Origin: Silanimonas sp021297925
GTDB lineage: Bacteria > Pseudomonadota > Gammaproteobacteria > Xanthomonadales > Xanthomonadaceae
Reading direction: 5' to 3'
Length of the DNA stretch: 64,000 bases
Assembly: GCA_027532825.1 (NCBI GenBank)
Contig: JAPZTL010000001.1
Coordinates: 1-64,000 of the forward strand
This document shows, one piece after another, positions 35,262 through 46,282 of the stretch (position 1 is the first letter of the stretch; every line of letters starts with the position of its first letter). A model generated the notes under the pieces. That model saw only the letters and a list, made by a program, of their open reading frames with translations, had not been told where the DNA came from and did not search any database. The position numbers were made by a program, and so were the translations under genes.

Positions 35262-37139
35262 TCAGCGTGACCGGGCCAAGGCCCAGGCCACGAAGTCCGC
35301 GGACGGCAGCGGCGGGCCCCACGCGTGTCCTTGGCCCACATCGCAACCGAGCGCCGCGAAGCGGCGGGCCGTCTCCGGGTCCTCGATGCCCTCGGCCACG
35401 GTCCGGATCCCGAGGCTGCGCGCCAGCTGGACGATGGCGCGGACGATGGCCTCGCCCTGGGGACCGCGGGTTGCGCCGCGCACGAAGCTCTGGTCGATCT
35501 TCAATGACTGCACGGCGAAGCGCTGCAGGTACCCGAGGTTGGAATACCCGGTGCCGAAATCATCGATCGAGAGGCCGACGCCGAGGGCGCGCAGGCGGAT
35601 GAGCTGGTCGCGCAGGGGGGATGCATCGCCGAGGAGGCTGGACTCGGTCAGTTCGAGCTGCAGGCGCGCGGGTGGCAGGGTGCTGTCGGCGAGGGCCTTC
35701 GCCACGCGGGCGTCGAGGTCGCCGACACCGAGCTGGACCGGGGAAACATTGACCGACACGACCATCGGCGCCAATCCGCGGGCGTCCCAGCGTCGCGCCT
35801 GCAGGCAGGCCTCCCGGATGGCCCAGACGCCGATGGCGTGGATCAGGCCGCCGCGCTCGGCCAAGGGGATGAAGGCCGATGGTGGCACGAGCCCCCGCTC
35901 GCGATGGCGCCAGCGGATCAGGGCCTCGACGCCCACCAGCGCGTCGTCGGCGAGCCGCACCAAGGGCTGGTAGTGCAGCTCCAGTTCGCCTCGATCGGCG
36001 GCGCCGCGCAGCTCGGAGACCAGCCGCAGGTGCTCGCCGACGTCGATGTCGACCTCGGGATCGGCGAAGCGGAAACCGTTGCGGCCGTCGGCCTTGGCGC
36101 GAGCGAGCGCCGCCTCCGCGCGGTTCAACAGCGATTCGAAGCTGTTGCCGTCGCGGGGATACTGCGCGATGCCGATCGAACTGCCGCAGGCGATGGCCAG
36201 GCCGGCGCGTTCGAAGGGCTCGGCAAGGCCGTCGAGAAGGCGCTGCGCGAGCACGCCGAGCGCGTCCGGATCGCCGGCCTCGGTCGCGAGCACCACGAAC
36301 TCGTCGCCGCCGAGGCGGCCGAGCGTGTCCGTGTCGGCAACCACGAGCCGGAGCCGCTCGGCCATCCGCTGCAGCACGGCGTCGCCCACGGCATGGCCGA
36401 GGGAGTCGTTGACGCGGCGGAAGTCGTCGAGGTCGATGACCACCAGGGCCAAAGGGCGGCCCTCGCGTCGCGCCCGCGCCTCCGCCTGCACGAAGCGGTC
36501 CTGCACCAGCAGGCGGTTCGGCAGGCCGGTCAGGGCATCGTGCTGGACGAGGAAGGCGAGGCGGGCGGCATGGTCCTTCGCGCGGCTGCCTTCGGCCTCG
36601 GCGCGGTGCACGGCGGCCTGCAGGTCGAGCGCGAGCGTGCGCACGCACACCGCCAGCACGGCGAGCAGCAGCACGCGGTCGAAGAAGCTCCATCCGCCGG
36701 TGGGCAGGGGGGTGAAGTCCATCCATCCCTTCGTTTCCGCCAGCGTCAGGAGGCCCAGCGACGCGGCCATCGTCGCGCCGAGCGCGAGCAGGGGCCTCGG
36801 GCTCGTCGTCAGCGCGGCGAGGACGAGGACCAGGGGATAGGCCAGGACGAAGAGGTCGCGCACCCCGCCGCGGAGCCAGAGGATGGCGGTGGCGAGCAGG
36901 GTGACGCTCCAGAGCACGATCATCAGGGCGCTGCGCTCATGCCCTCGATCCAGCCGCCACCAGGCGGCGGAGAGCGCCGCCATGCCGGCGACGAGGCTGC
37001 CGAACACCGGCCATTGGAGGAAACGCGTGCTCGCCAGCGTGAACGTCGCCAGCATGGCCAACAGCAGCATGATCAGCTGCCGCAACCGGCGCGCGTGCAG
37101 GGTGCGCATCGCATCGGCGTGGACCGGCCCGTTCGGCAT
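35262..37139 (-). CDS. Membrane-bound GGDEF-EAL protein (c-di-GMP turnover)
   Basis: 625 residues. The N-terminal part has five or six hydrophobic helices (from LIMLLLAMLATFTLAS to LLLAVLAVCVRTLAL, about 20-165). The GGDEF domain has an intact RLGGDEFVVL (about 255), and the EAL domain has VGVEALIRWRHRER, SIDDFGTGYSNLGYL and TVAEGIED. Both active-site signatures are conserved, so it may make and degrade cyclic di-GMP; many tandem proteins show only one activity. It is the first gene inside the chromosome side of the tRNA junction and has no operon partner. The window reads ATG 37139. Confidence 0.93.
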   Translation of the reverse strand: MPNGPVHADAMRTLHARRLRQLIMLLLAMLATFTLASTRFLQWPVFGSLVAGMAALSAAWWRLDRGHERSALMIVLWSVTLLATAILWLRGGVRDLFVLAYPLVLVLAALTTSPRPLLALGATMAASLGLLTLAETKGWMDFTPLPTGGWSFFDRVLLLAVLAVCVRTLALDLQAAVHRAEAEGSRAKDHAARLAFLVQHDALTGLPNRLLVQDRFVQAEARARREGRPLALVVIDLDDFRRVNDSLGHAVGDAVLQRMAERLRLVVADTDTLGRLGGDEFVVLATEAGDPDALGVLAQRLLDGLAEPFERAGLAIACGSSIGIAQYPRDGNSFESLLNRAEAALARAKADGRNGFRFADPEVDIDVGEHLRLVSELRGAADRGELELHYQPLVRLADDALVGVEALIRWRHRERGLVPPSAFIPLAERGGLIHAIGVWAIREACLQARRWDARGLAPMVVSVNVSPVQLGVGDLDARVAKALADSTLPPARLQLELTESSLLGDASPLRDQLIRLRALGVGLSIDDFGTGYSNLGYLQRFAVQSLKIDQSFVRGATRGPQGEAIVRAIVQLARSLGIRTVAEGIEDPETARRFAALGCDVGQGHAWGPPLPSADFVAWALARSR

Positions 37140-37293
37140 GGCGTCAGCGCCGCGGGCGGAAGACCGCGGCGTTCCCGCGCCCGGAGGCGTTGCTCTGGCT
37201 CATCGCGGCGTCCTCGGACGGGTTTCCTGCCGCTCAGGGTGAGGCCGCCGGCCGTCGCCATGCAAGCCCGCCGGAACGCGACGGCGGCCCGCG

Positions 37294-38676
37294 TCAGGCG
37301 GGCGCGACCCTCGGGAACTCGAGCCGCACGCAGGTCCCGCGTCCGGGCGCGCTCATCATCGAGACGTCGCCGCCGAGGGTCCGGTTCACCAGTCCGCGCA
37401 CGATGCCAAGGCCAAGGCCCGTGCCGCCCAGCGAACGCGCCGTGGTGAAGAAGGGCTCGAAGGCGCGCTCGCGCACCGCCTCGTCCATGCCGATCCCGTC
37501 GTCGGCGATGTCGATCCGCGCGCGGTCGCCAAGGGGACGGATGACGACCCTCACCGTCGCGCCGGGGGGCGGGGTCGGGCCATAGCCGTGGGTGCAGGCG
37601 TTGACCACGAGGTTGGTGACGATCTGGCCGATCGCACCGGGGTAGCTGTCGCAGGCCAACGATGCCGCGGCATCCAGCTGGACCTGCACGCGGCAGCGGC
37701 GGAGCAGCGGCTGCAGGGTCGCGAGCACGTCGGCGACCACCTTGCCGAGCTCGAACGGCGACCGGGCGTCATGGGTCCGGTCGGCGGAGGTCCGCTTGAA
37801 GCTTTCGATCAGGCCCGCGGCGCGTTCGGCGTTGCGCTCGGCCATCGCGAGGCTTTCCTCGAGCTCGGACAGCGCCGACTCGAACGCGGTGCGGGTGAGC
37901 TCGCCGCGGTCGCGGGCGTGGCGAAGCCCCTGCAACACGCCGCGCGCATGGCTGGAGGCGGTCACGATGACGCCCACGGGGGTGTTGATCTCGTGGGCGA
38001 TGCCGGCGACCAGTTCCCCCAGGGCCGCGAAGCGCTCCCGCTGCACGAGGTGCTGGCGCGCCTCGTCGAGGCGGTCCAGGGCTTCCTGCAGGTCGGCCGT
38101 GCGCGCCTGCACCCGCGACTCGAGGTCCTGGTTCAGGCGTTCGAGGCGGTCGCGGTAGTCCTTGCGTTCCGCGGCCGTGAGCGCCCGCCCCTGCAGGTCG
38201 CAGAGGCTGGCGGCGAAGAGGACCTCGCTCTGCCGCCAGTGGCGCGGCCCGCCGCGGTGCTCGGCGCAGAGGATCCCCACGAGCCGGCCATGCTGCCGCA
38301 CCGGCGCATCGAGCATCGCGCCGATGCCCAGCACGTCGAGGTAGCCGTGGGCGAACTCGGACGCATCCGGATGCCGCGGCGCATCGTCGGCCGTGATCGT
38401 CCGCTCGCGCTGCAGGGCCTCGAAGTACCGGGGAAAGTCCGAGGCCGCGAGGCGCAAGGCGGGAGTGCGGCGATGCCCGCCTTCCCGGGCGTCGTACAGG
38501 TGGACGCAGCGCATCGACCGGGCATCGGCGTCGAGCTCCCAGAGGCTCGCGCGGTCGACGGCCAGCCCCTCCGCCGCCGCGGCGCAGATCGCTTCGGCGG
38601 CCGCGGAGGCGTCGCCGTCGTCGATGATCGACGATTGGCTCAGGGCGAGCAGCAACCGTTCCCTGCGGCGGATCAT
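37294..38676 (-). CDS. GAF-domain sensor histidine kinase
   Basis: 460 residues, no membrane segment. GAF-like N-terminal domain (about 15-170, GAMLDAPVRQHGRLVGILCA), a coiled-coil (about 175-215, DRLERLNQDLESRVQARTAD), a HisKA-type region with LGELVAGIAHEINTPVGV (phospho-His in IAHEINTP), then the ATPase: N box IVTNLVVNACTHG, G1 DDGIGMDEAV and G2 GGTGLGLGIVRG. Cytoplasmic kinase with an unknown GAF ligand. It overlaps the HD-GYP response regulator by 4 bp (ATGA), so they form a two-component pair. Confidence 0.92.
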   Translation of the reverse strand: MIRRRERLLLALSQSSIIDDGDASAAAEAICAAAAEGLAVDRASLWELDADARSMRCVHLYDAREGGHRRTPALRLAASDFPRYFEALQRERTITADDAPRHPDASEFAHGYLDVLGIGAMLDAPVRQHGRLVGILCAEHRGGPRHWRQSEVLFAASLCDLQGRALTAAERKDYRDRLERLNQDLESRVQARTADLQEALDRLDEARQHLVQRERFAALGELVAGIAHEINTPVGVIVTASSHARGVLQGLRHARDRGELTRTAFESALSELEESLAMAERNAERAAGLIESFKRTSADRTHDARSPFELGKVVADVLATLQPLLRRCRVQVQLDAAASLACDSYPGAIGQIVTNLVVNACTHGYGPTPPPGATVRVVIRPLGDRARIDIADDGIGMDEAVRERAFEPFFTTARSLGGTGLGLGIVRGLVNRTLGGDVSMMSAPGRGTCVRLEFPRVAPA

Positions 38677-39761
38677 GGCGGGGTTCCGGGGCTCCGGCGG
38701 TGCACGTCCACGAGCAAGGGCAGGTGGGCGAGCGCGAGCGCAGCGAGCGCGGGATCGTAGGCGCGCCCGGCCTCGGCCTCGATCGACACGCGGATGGCCG
38801 CGGCGTCCGCCGCCGGCGAGCCGTCGACGGGCGCCAGCTGCATGTCGAGGGCGTTCGCCAATGCGAGCAGCCGGCTTTCCAGCGCGATCGCCTCGCCGGC
38901 GAGGCCGTCGGGGTAGCCCGTGCCGTCCCAGCGTTCGTGGTGCTCGCGCGCAAGCCGCGCCGCGAGCTGGCCCTCCGGCGACGCGAGGACGGCCAGCAGG
39001 TGGGCGCCGCCCGCGGCGTGGTCGCGCACGCGACGGTGGGTCTGGTCGTCGATGCGCCGCCCCGCGCTGATCGTCCCATCGCGGCCCTCGGGCAGGGCGA
39101 CGAGGCCGAGATCGTGCAGCAGCGCCGCGTGCTGCAGCGTCACGACGCGGGTGGCCGGCAGGCCGGCGAGCGCGCCCAGAGCCTTCAGGAGCGCCGCGAC
39201 GCCGTCCGCATGCCCGGCATGGCCGGACACCTGCTGCTCGGCGACCTCGGCGAGCAGGGCCGCGAGCGCGTGGTAGTCGGACTCCATGCGATCGAGATCG
39301 CGGTAGGCGCGGATCGCGCTGGTCGCGACCGAGCGCAGCTTCTGCGCCGAAAGCTCGGTCTTCTCGCGGTAGTCGTTGACCTCGTAGTCGCGGACGATGC
39401 GCTCCTCGGGCAGGTGGCCCGGCTGGCCGGTTCGCACGACAAGGCGCACCTTGTGGTTGCCCTGCGCGCCGCGCACGGCGTCGACGACCTTCAGGCCGGC
39501 CGACGGCTCTTCCATGACCATGTCGACGAAGCCGAGCGCGATGTCGGGATGGGCCTCGAAGAGCGCGATGCCCTCGGCGGCGCTCGCGGCCTCCAGCAAC
39601 TGCAGCGGCCGGCCGTCCACCTTCAGCAGCGCCAGTGCGAGGCGCGTGATCGCACGCACCGACTCGTCGTCGTCGATGACCGCGACCTTCCAGGGCGGCG
39701 GGGCCTCGGCCTCCGGCGCCGGATCGGGTCCTTCGTTGGCGAAGAGCAGCTCGTCGTGCAT
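38673..39761 (-). CDS. Response regulator with DUF3369 and HD-GYP domains
   Basis: 362 residues from ATG 39761; the open frame above this shadows mnmG. The receiver domain begins WKVAVIDDDESVRAITRLAL (acidic pair at about 29-31) with the phosphoacceptor in LGFVDMVMEE. A middle part (REKTELSAQKLRSVATSA) belongs to the DUF3369 linker. The HD-GYP domain shows LLHDLGLVALPEG and HHERWDGTGYPDGLAG, so the catalytic GYP is intact and c-di-GMP hydrolysis is likely. It overlaps the kinase gene (ATGA). The pair complements the GGDEF-EAL gene nearby. Confidence 0.92.
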   Translation of the reverse strand: MHDELLFANEGPDPAPEAEAPPPWKVAVIDDDESVRAITRLALALLKVDGRPLQLLEAASAAEGIALFEAHPDIALGFVDMVMEEPSAGLKVVDAVRGAQGNHKVRLVVRTGQPGHLPEERIVRDYEVNDYREKTELSAQKLRSVATSAIRAYRDLDRMESDYHALAALLAEVAEQQVSGHAGHADGVAALLKALGALAGLPATRVVTLQHAALLHDLGLVALPEGRDGTISAGRRIDDQTHRRVRDHAAGGAHLLAVLASPEGQLAARLAREHHERWDGTGYPDGLAGEAIALESRLLALANALDMQLAPVDGSPAADAAAIRVSIEAEAGRAYDPALAALALAHLPLLVDVHRRSPGTPP

Positions 39762-39838
39762 CGCATCCCCCTGTGGTCGACGGGAGGATGCCACGACGGC
39801 CGGGACGCGGGCATGGGGGACGGGCCGACGCCCGTGGA

Positions 39839-41722
<1,884 letters not shown>

Positions 41723-41795
41723 GGCGCGCATTTTGCCGCGCCTCGGCTGAACGTGCCGCCGGATCGGGGCCGGACCCCGCGACGGTCCGGCAGGA

Positions 41796-41819
41796 GCCGG
41801 GCCCTCACGACGGCCCGGC
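41796..41819. terminator. Candidate terminator hairpin after the TonB-C lipoprotein gene
   Basis: GCCGGGCC and GGCCCGGC form a perfect 8-bp stem with an 8-base loop, 6 bp downstream of the lipoprotein stop (minus strand). There is no T-run, so it may act as a weak or Rho-assisted terminator or an mRNA end stabiliser. Confidence 0.35.
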
Positions 41820-41825
41820 GGGAGG

Positions 41826-42815
41826 TCACATCCGGAAATCGAAGGTGCGGGTGACGGTCACGGGCTCACCCGGCGGCTCAAAGCGCCAACCGCTGACGGT
41901 CTGGCGAACCGTCTCCTCGAACACGCCCCGCGGACGCGAGCGGAGTACGTTCACCGACGTGACGCGGCCATCGGCACCGATCGTGAATTCGACGACCACC
42001 TGACCCGCGGCGCGGCTGCGGGCCGCTTCGCGGGGATAGGGGGGCTGCGGCGTGCTGATCGGGCGCGGGGCCCCGCCGGTGCGGGCGGGAGCCGGGGCGG
42101 CCGGCCTCGGCGCCGGGGCCGCGGCGACCGGCGCCGGCGTGGGGGCCGGAGCCGGCGTGGCGGCCGGCGGCGGCGTGGGGCCGGCGGGCGCGGGGGCCGG
42201 CGCGACCGGCGGCGCGGCGGCCTGCGCCGCGGCGGCCGCGGCGGTGCGCTGGGCGTCGGCCTGACGGGCGCGCTCTTCCGCCAAGCGGGTGCGTTCTTCG
42301 GCCGCGGTTCGACCGGCGGCGATCGCGTCGCGGATGCGCGGCAGCGAGGGCGCCTCCGGGTCAGTGCGCGCCATCAGCTCGAGCAGGCGCTCGGCCTCGG
42401 GGAACTCATCGGCATTGATGGCCTGCTCCGCAGCGATCAGCGCGTAGGGCATCAGGTCCATCAGGGCCGACTCCGCCGACACATCCGGTTTGCCCGACTT
42501 TGCCCGCAGCGCGAGGTAGTACTCCATCGCGTTGTCGCCGGCAGGCGAGTACAGCCGCTGCTCGCGGAGGGCGGTGTTGCCCCGCTGGCGCAACTCGTCG
42601 ATCGACAGCGCGGCGAGCGCCGCAGCGGCGGCCTGGGCCGCGGTATCCGGAGCCGCGGCGGCCGGTGCGGCGGCGGCGGCGGCGGCGGGGGCGGCTGGCG
42701 CGGCGGGCGCCGGCGCCGCCTCGTCGCTGGACGGGGAACAGCCCGCGAGAACGAGGCCGAGGGCCAAGGCGACGACGAGGGCCGCGGGACGGGGACGGAG
42801 CGCGGTCACGGACAT
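41826..42815 (-). CDS. TonB C-terminal domain lipoprotein, Ala/Pro-rich
   Basis: 329 residues from ATG 42815. Lipoprotein signal: ALVVALALGLVLAGCSPSSD with the lipobox LAGC. A helical domain (about 80-190, YYLALRAKSGKPDVSAES, including SALMDLMPYALIAAEQAI) is followed by an Ala/Pro low-complexity linker and a C-terminal TonB-type domain (PQPPYPREAARSRAAGQV to SGWRFEPPGE). TonB-like proteins transfer energy to outer-membrane receptors, but a lipid-anchored form without a transmembrane helix cannot use the proton motive force in the usual way. Its role is unknown. It resembles the next gene. Confidence 0.8.
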   Translation of the reverse strand: MSVTALRPRPAALVVALALGLVLAGCSPSSDEAAPAPAAPAAPAAAAAAAPAAAAPDTAAQAAAAALAALSIDELRQRGNTALREQRLYSPAGDNAMEYYLALRAKSGKPDVSAESALMDLMPYALIAAEQAINADEFPEAERLLELMARTDPEAPSLPRIRDAIAAGRTAAEERTRLAEERARQADAQRTAAAAAAQAAAPPVAPAPAPAGPTPPPAATPAPAPTPAPVAAAPAPRPAAPAPARTGGAPRPISTPQPPYPREAARSRAAGQVVVEFTIGADGRVTSVNVLRSRPRGVFEETVRQTVSGWRFEPPGEPVTVTRTFDFRM

Positions 42816-42897
42816 GCGGAAGCCAGCCAAAAGGGGAACTCGCAGGGTCTTGTGCCCGTGAGCGTGTTGTCAAGCGGCCCGGGCGGCCCGCCGTCGA

Positions 42898-43653
42898 TCA
42901 GGCCGGATCCGGCAGGCGGAAGGCGATCGACGCCCGCACCTCGGACATCGCGTCCGCGGGCGCATAGCGCCAACGGCGAGCGGCCAGGACGGCCTCGCGC
43001 TCGAACACGGCGTCGCTGCTGGACAGCACCTCGGCCCCGGTGACGCGCCCGTCCGGAGCCACCGACAAAGCCAGCTCCACTCTCCCCTCGAGACGCCGGC
43101 GCAGGGCCTGCTCCGGGAATCGGGGGCTGGACTGCGCGACGACGCGGCGGGTGGCCGGCGTCGCCGCCGGGGTGGCGGGAGACGTCGGGGCCGTGGCCGG
43201 GGGCATCGCCGACGCGGCGGGCGAGGCGGCCGTGGACACCGGGGCCTCCGCATCAATCCGCTGCAGCAGGACCAGCCGCCGCGCGGCCTCGCCCAGATCC
43301 CCCTCGGCCGTGGCCTGCTCCACCCCGTTCACGACATAGGGCGACAGGTCGAGCAGAGCGGTTTCGATCCCCGGGTTGGGACGCTGCGCCCGTTCGCGAA
43401 GCGCGAGAGACGCCTCGACGGCGTTGTCGCCGGCCGGGCTGTGCAGGCGGTTGTCCAACAGCGCCCGGGTGGCCAAGGCTTCGAGGGAGGCGGTGTCCCG
43501 GGACTCGACGGCCGGGGGCGCGCCACCGTTTGCTGCTCGCGCGGGGGCGGGCGCGGCCGCCGCGGCCTCGGGCGACGGTGGTTCGACCGAGCAGGCGGCC
43601 AGCAGCAGGGCCACGAGGAGCGGCGCCAAGCGACCGGGGCGGCGAGGGGCCAT
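42898..43653 (-). CDS. TonB C-terminal domain lipoprotein, paralogue
   Basis: 251 residues from ATG 43653 (MAPRRPGRLAPLLVALLLAA followed by C, lipobox LLAAC); the longer open frame upstream is not supported. Same plan as the neighbouring gene: helical segment with RLHSPAGDNAVEASLAL and ETALLDLSPYVVNGVEQA (compare LMPYALIAAEQA), an Ala/Pro linker and a TonB-type C-terminus (SSPRFPEQALRRRLEGRV, AARRWRYAPADAMSE). The two are tandem duplicates on the same strand with a gap of 82 bp. Function unknown, envelope associated. Confidence 0.78.
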   Translation of the reverse strand: MAPRRPGRLAPLLVALLLAACSVEPPSPEAAAAAPAPARAANGGAPPAVESRDTASLEALATRALLDNRLHSPAGDNAVEASLALRERAQRPNPGIETALLDLSPYVVNGVEQATAEGDLGEAARRLVLLQRIDAEAPVSTAASPAASAMPPATAPTSPATPAATPATRRVVAQSSPRFPEQALRRRLEGRVELALSVAPDGRVTGAEVLSSSDAVFEREAVLAARRWRYAPADAMSEVRASIAFRLPDPA

Positions 43654-43753
43654 GGGCGATGTTCCAGGGGAGGGGGCGAGCAGGGTGTCCGCCGCCGATG
43701 ACGCGGCCGTGGCCGGTCGATGACATCGCGACGATGACGCGCAGGCGGTCACA

Positions 43754-46270
43754 ATGCGCGCCCGACGTCCGCCCCCGGTTCCCGTGCATCCCGCGTTTCC
43801 GATCCAGCCCCTGCTGCCCGACCTGCGCGCATCGCTCATCGCGCAGCCCCGGCTCGTGCTCGAAGCGCCGCCCGGCGCGGGCAAGACCACGCAGGTGCCG
43901 CTGGCCCTGCTCGACGCGCCGTGGCGCGCGGGCGGGAAGATCCTGATGCTCGAACCCCGCCGCGTCGCCGCGCGGGCCGCCGCCGGCTTCATGGCGAAGC
44001 AACTGGGCGAAGCCGTCGGGCGCACGGTGGGCTACCGCATCCGCTTCGAAGCGAAGGTGTCGGCAGCCACGCAGGTCGAGGTGGTCACCGAAGGCATCCT
44101 CACGCGGCTGATCCAGGACGACCCGACGCTGGACGGCATCGCGGCGATCCTGTTCGACGAGTTCCACGAGCGACATCTTGCCGCCGACCTCGGCTTGGCG
44201 CTCGCGCTCGACGTGCAGGCGCAGCTTCGCCCCGACCTGCGCATCGTGGTGATGTCGGCCACGCTCGACGGCGAGCGCTTGGCGCGCTTCCTCGACGCGC
44301 CGCGCCTCACCGCCGAAGGCCGGGCGTATCCCGTCACCACCCGCCACTTCCCCGCGCGCCGCGACGAGCCGGCGACCGCGCAGTTACGCCGCTGCGTGGA
44401 ACACGCGTTGGCCCAGCACCCCGGCGACCTGCTGGTGTTCGTGCCGGGCCAGCGCGAGATCGCCGAGGCGATGCGCGTGCTGGAGCCGGTCATCCCCGCC
44501 GACGTGCGCCTGCTGCCGCTGCACGGCGAGCTGCCGGTGGAAGCCCAGTCGGCGGCGCTGAACCCCGACCCGGACGGCAAGCGCCGCGTGGTGCTGGCCA
44601 CCAACGTCGCCGAATCCAGCGTCACGCTGCCCGGCGTGCGCGTGGTGATCGACACGGGCCTCGCGCGCGAGCCGCGTTTCGAGCCGAACTCCGGCTTCTC
44701 GCGGCTGGACACGGTGGCGATCTCGCAGGCCAGCGCCGATCAGCGCGCCGGTCGTGCCGGCCGCGTGGCCGAGGGCTGGTGCTACCGCCTGTGGCCGGAG
44801 TCGCATCGGTTGGAGCCGAACCGTCGCGCTGAAGTTTCACAGGTCGAACTCTCCGGCCTCGCGCTGGAGCTCGCGGCCTGGGGCGAGGCCGACCTGCGCT
44901 TCGTCGATGCGCCGCCGCGCGGCGCCTTGGCCGCCGGCATTGATCTGTTGAAAAGCCTCGGCGCGCTCGATGCGACCGGCCGGATCACCGGCTTCGGCAA
45001 GCGGGTGCTGGCCTTGGGCACGCATCCCCGCCTCGCGGCCATGCTGCTGGCGCCGAGTGACCCGACCGAGACCGCGCTGGCCTGCGACCTCGCGGCACTG
45101 GTCGAAGCGCGCGACCCGCTGAAGGGCCCGCGCCGCGACGACGTGGCGGCGCGCTGGCAGGCGCTGGCCGCGTTCCGTGCCGGCCGCACGCCGCCGGAGG
45201 CCTCGCGCTCGGGGCTCGCGGCGATCGATGCGCAGGCCAAGCAGTGGCGCCGCCGCCTGCGCTGCGAGGCCATGCCGCCGAAGGACGCACCCAATCATCT
45301 TCTGGGCGATCTGCTGCTGCACGCCTTCCCCGACCGCATCGGCGTGCAACACCCCACCGACGCGCGACGCTATGGCTTAAGCAACGGCCGCAGCGCGCGC
45401 GTGTTCGACGATTCCGCGCTGTACGGCGAGCCGTGGATCGTCGCCAGCGAGCTGCGCTTCGAGGCGCGCGATGGCTTGATCCTCCGCGGTGCGCCGGTCG
45501 ACGAAGCCCGCCTGCAGCGCGAGTTCCCCGAGCGCTTCGTCGAGGAGGACACCGTGCGCTGGGACGCGAACACCCGCGCGCTGGTCGCCCGGCGCGAGCG
45601 CCGCTTCGACCGCATCGTGCTGGAGAGCAAGCCGGCCGGTCGCCCCGATCCGGCGCGCGCCGCGCAGGCGCTCACCGACGCCGTACGCGAACTCGGCCTC
45701 GAGGCCCTGCCGTGGACGGAAGGCCTCAAGCAATGGCTCGAACGCCTGCGCTGCCTGCGCGACTGGATGCCCGAGCTCGGTTGGCCCGAGGCCAGCGACG
45801 AGGCCCTACTGGCTTCGCTCGACGACTGGCTGAAGCCCGCCTTCAACGGCAAGACGCGCCTCGATGCCTTGTCGGAAGAGGACCTCGGCGACGCGCTCAA
45901 ATCCCGCCTCGACGGGTCGCTGAAGTCGAAGATGGATGCCATGGCGCCGCGCCGCATCACCGTGCCTTCGGGCATGGAACGGCCGATCACCTACGCGCAC
46001 GGCGAGCGTCCCGTCTTGGCCTGCAAGCTGCAGGAGCTGTTCGGCCTCGCCGACACCCCGCGCATCGCCGACGGCCGCGTGCCCCTCACCCTCCACCTGC
46101 TCTCGCCCGGCGGTGCGCCGCTGGCGATCACGCAGGACCTCAAGAGCTTCTGGAACAACGCCTACCCGGACGTGAAGAAGGACATGAAGGGCCGTTACCC
46201 GCGGCACCCGTGGCCCGATGATCCGTGGACGGCCACCGCCACGCACCGCGCCAAGCCGCGCGGCACCTGA
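43754..46270 (+). CDS. hrpB: ATP-dependent RNA helicase HrpB
   Basis: 838 residues (family about 820-850). DEAH-type motifs: I, LEAPPGAGKTTQVPLALLDA; II, ILFDEFHERHLAADLGLAL (DEFH); III, VVMSATLDGE; V, LATNVAESSVTLPGV; VI, ASADQRAGRAGR. The HA2 and HrpB-specific C-terminal regions follow (ITVPSGMERPITYAHGER, then AITQDLKSFWNNAYPDVKKD). Starts at ATG 43754; GTG 43784 would begin closer to the conserved core. It is transcribed away from the TonB-C genes. RNA remodelling helicase of mostly unknown substrate in Gram-negative bacteria. Confidence 0.95.
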   Translation: MRARRPPPVPVHPAFPIQPLLPDLRASLIAQPRLVLEAPPGAGKTTQVPLALLDAPWRAGGKILMLEPRRVAARAAAGFMAKQLGEAVGRTVGYRIRFEAKVSAATQVEVVTEGILTRLIQDDPTLDGIAAILFDEFHERHLAADLGLALALDVQAQLRPDLRIVVMSATLDGERLARFLDAPRLTAEGRAYPVTTRHFPARRDEPATAQLRRCVEHALAQHPGDLLVFVPGQREIAEAMRVLEPVIPADVRLLPLHGELPVEAQSAALNPDPDGKRRVVLATNVAESSVTLPGVRVVIDTGLAREPRFEPNSGFSRLDTVAISQASADQRAGRAGRVAEGWCYRLWPESHRLEPNRRAEVSQVELSGLALELAAWGEADLRFVDAPPRGALAAGIDLLKSLGALDATGRITGFGKRVLALGTHPRLAAMLLAPSDPTETALACDLAALVEARDPLKGPRRDDVAARWQALAAFRAGRTPPEASRSGLAAIDAQAKQWRRRLRCEAMPPKDAPNHLLGDLLLHAFPDRIGVQHPTDARRYGLSNGRSARVFDDSALYGEPWIVASELRFEARDGLILRGAPVDEARLQREFPERFVEEDTVRWDANTRALVARRERRFDRIVLESKPAGRPDPARAAQALTDAVRELGLEALPWTEGLKQWLERLRCLRDWMPELGWPEASDEALLASLDDWLKPAFNGKTRLDALSEEDLGDALKSRLDGSLKSKMDAMAPRRITVPSGMERPITYAHGERPVLACKLQELFGLADTPRIADGRVPLTLHLLSPGGAPLAITQDLKSFWNNAYPDVKKDMKGRYPRHPWPDDPWTATATHRAKPRGT

Positions 46271-46282
46271 GCCCCGACACCC

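Noticed and set aside
37140..37293. Possible riboswitch or RNA between the GGDEF-EAL and kinase genes
   Set aside because: Only generic GC-rich inverted repeats; no recognisable c-di-GMP or other riboswitch core.
35838..37448. Long plus-strand reading frame opposite the GGDEF-EAL gene
   Set aside because: Shadow of a high-GC gene on the other strand; low-complexity His/Gln/Glu-rich product with no domain.
42500..42967. Frames in the Ala/Pro-rich lipoprotein region
   Set aside because: Low-complexity GC-rich codons leave all frames open; only the minus-strand TonB-C frame has a signal peptide and domain.
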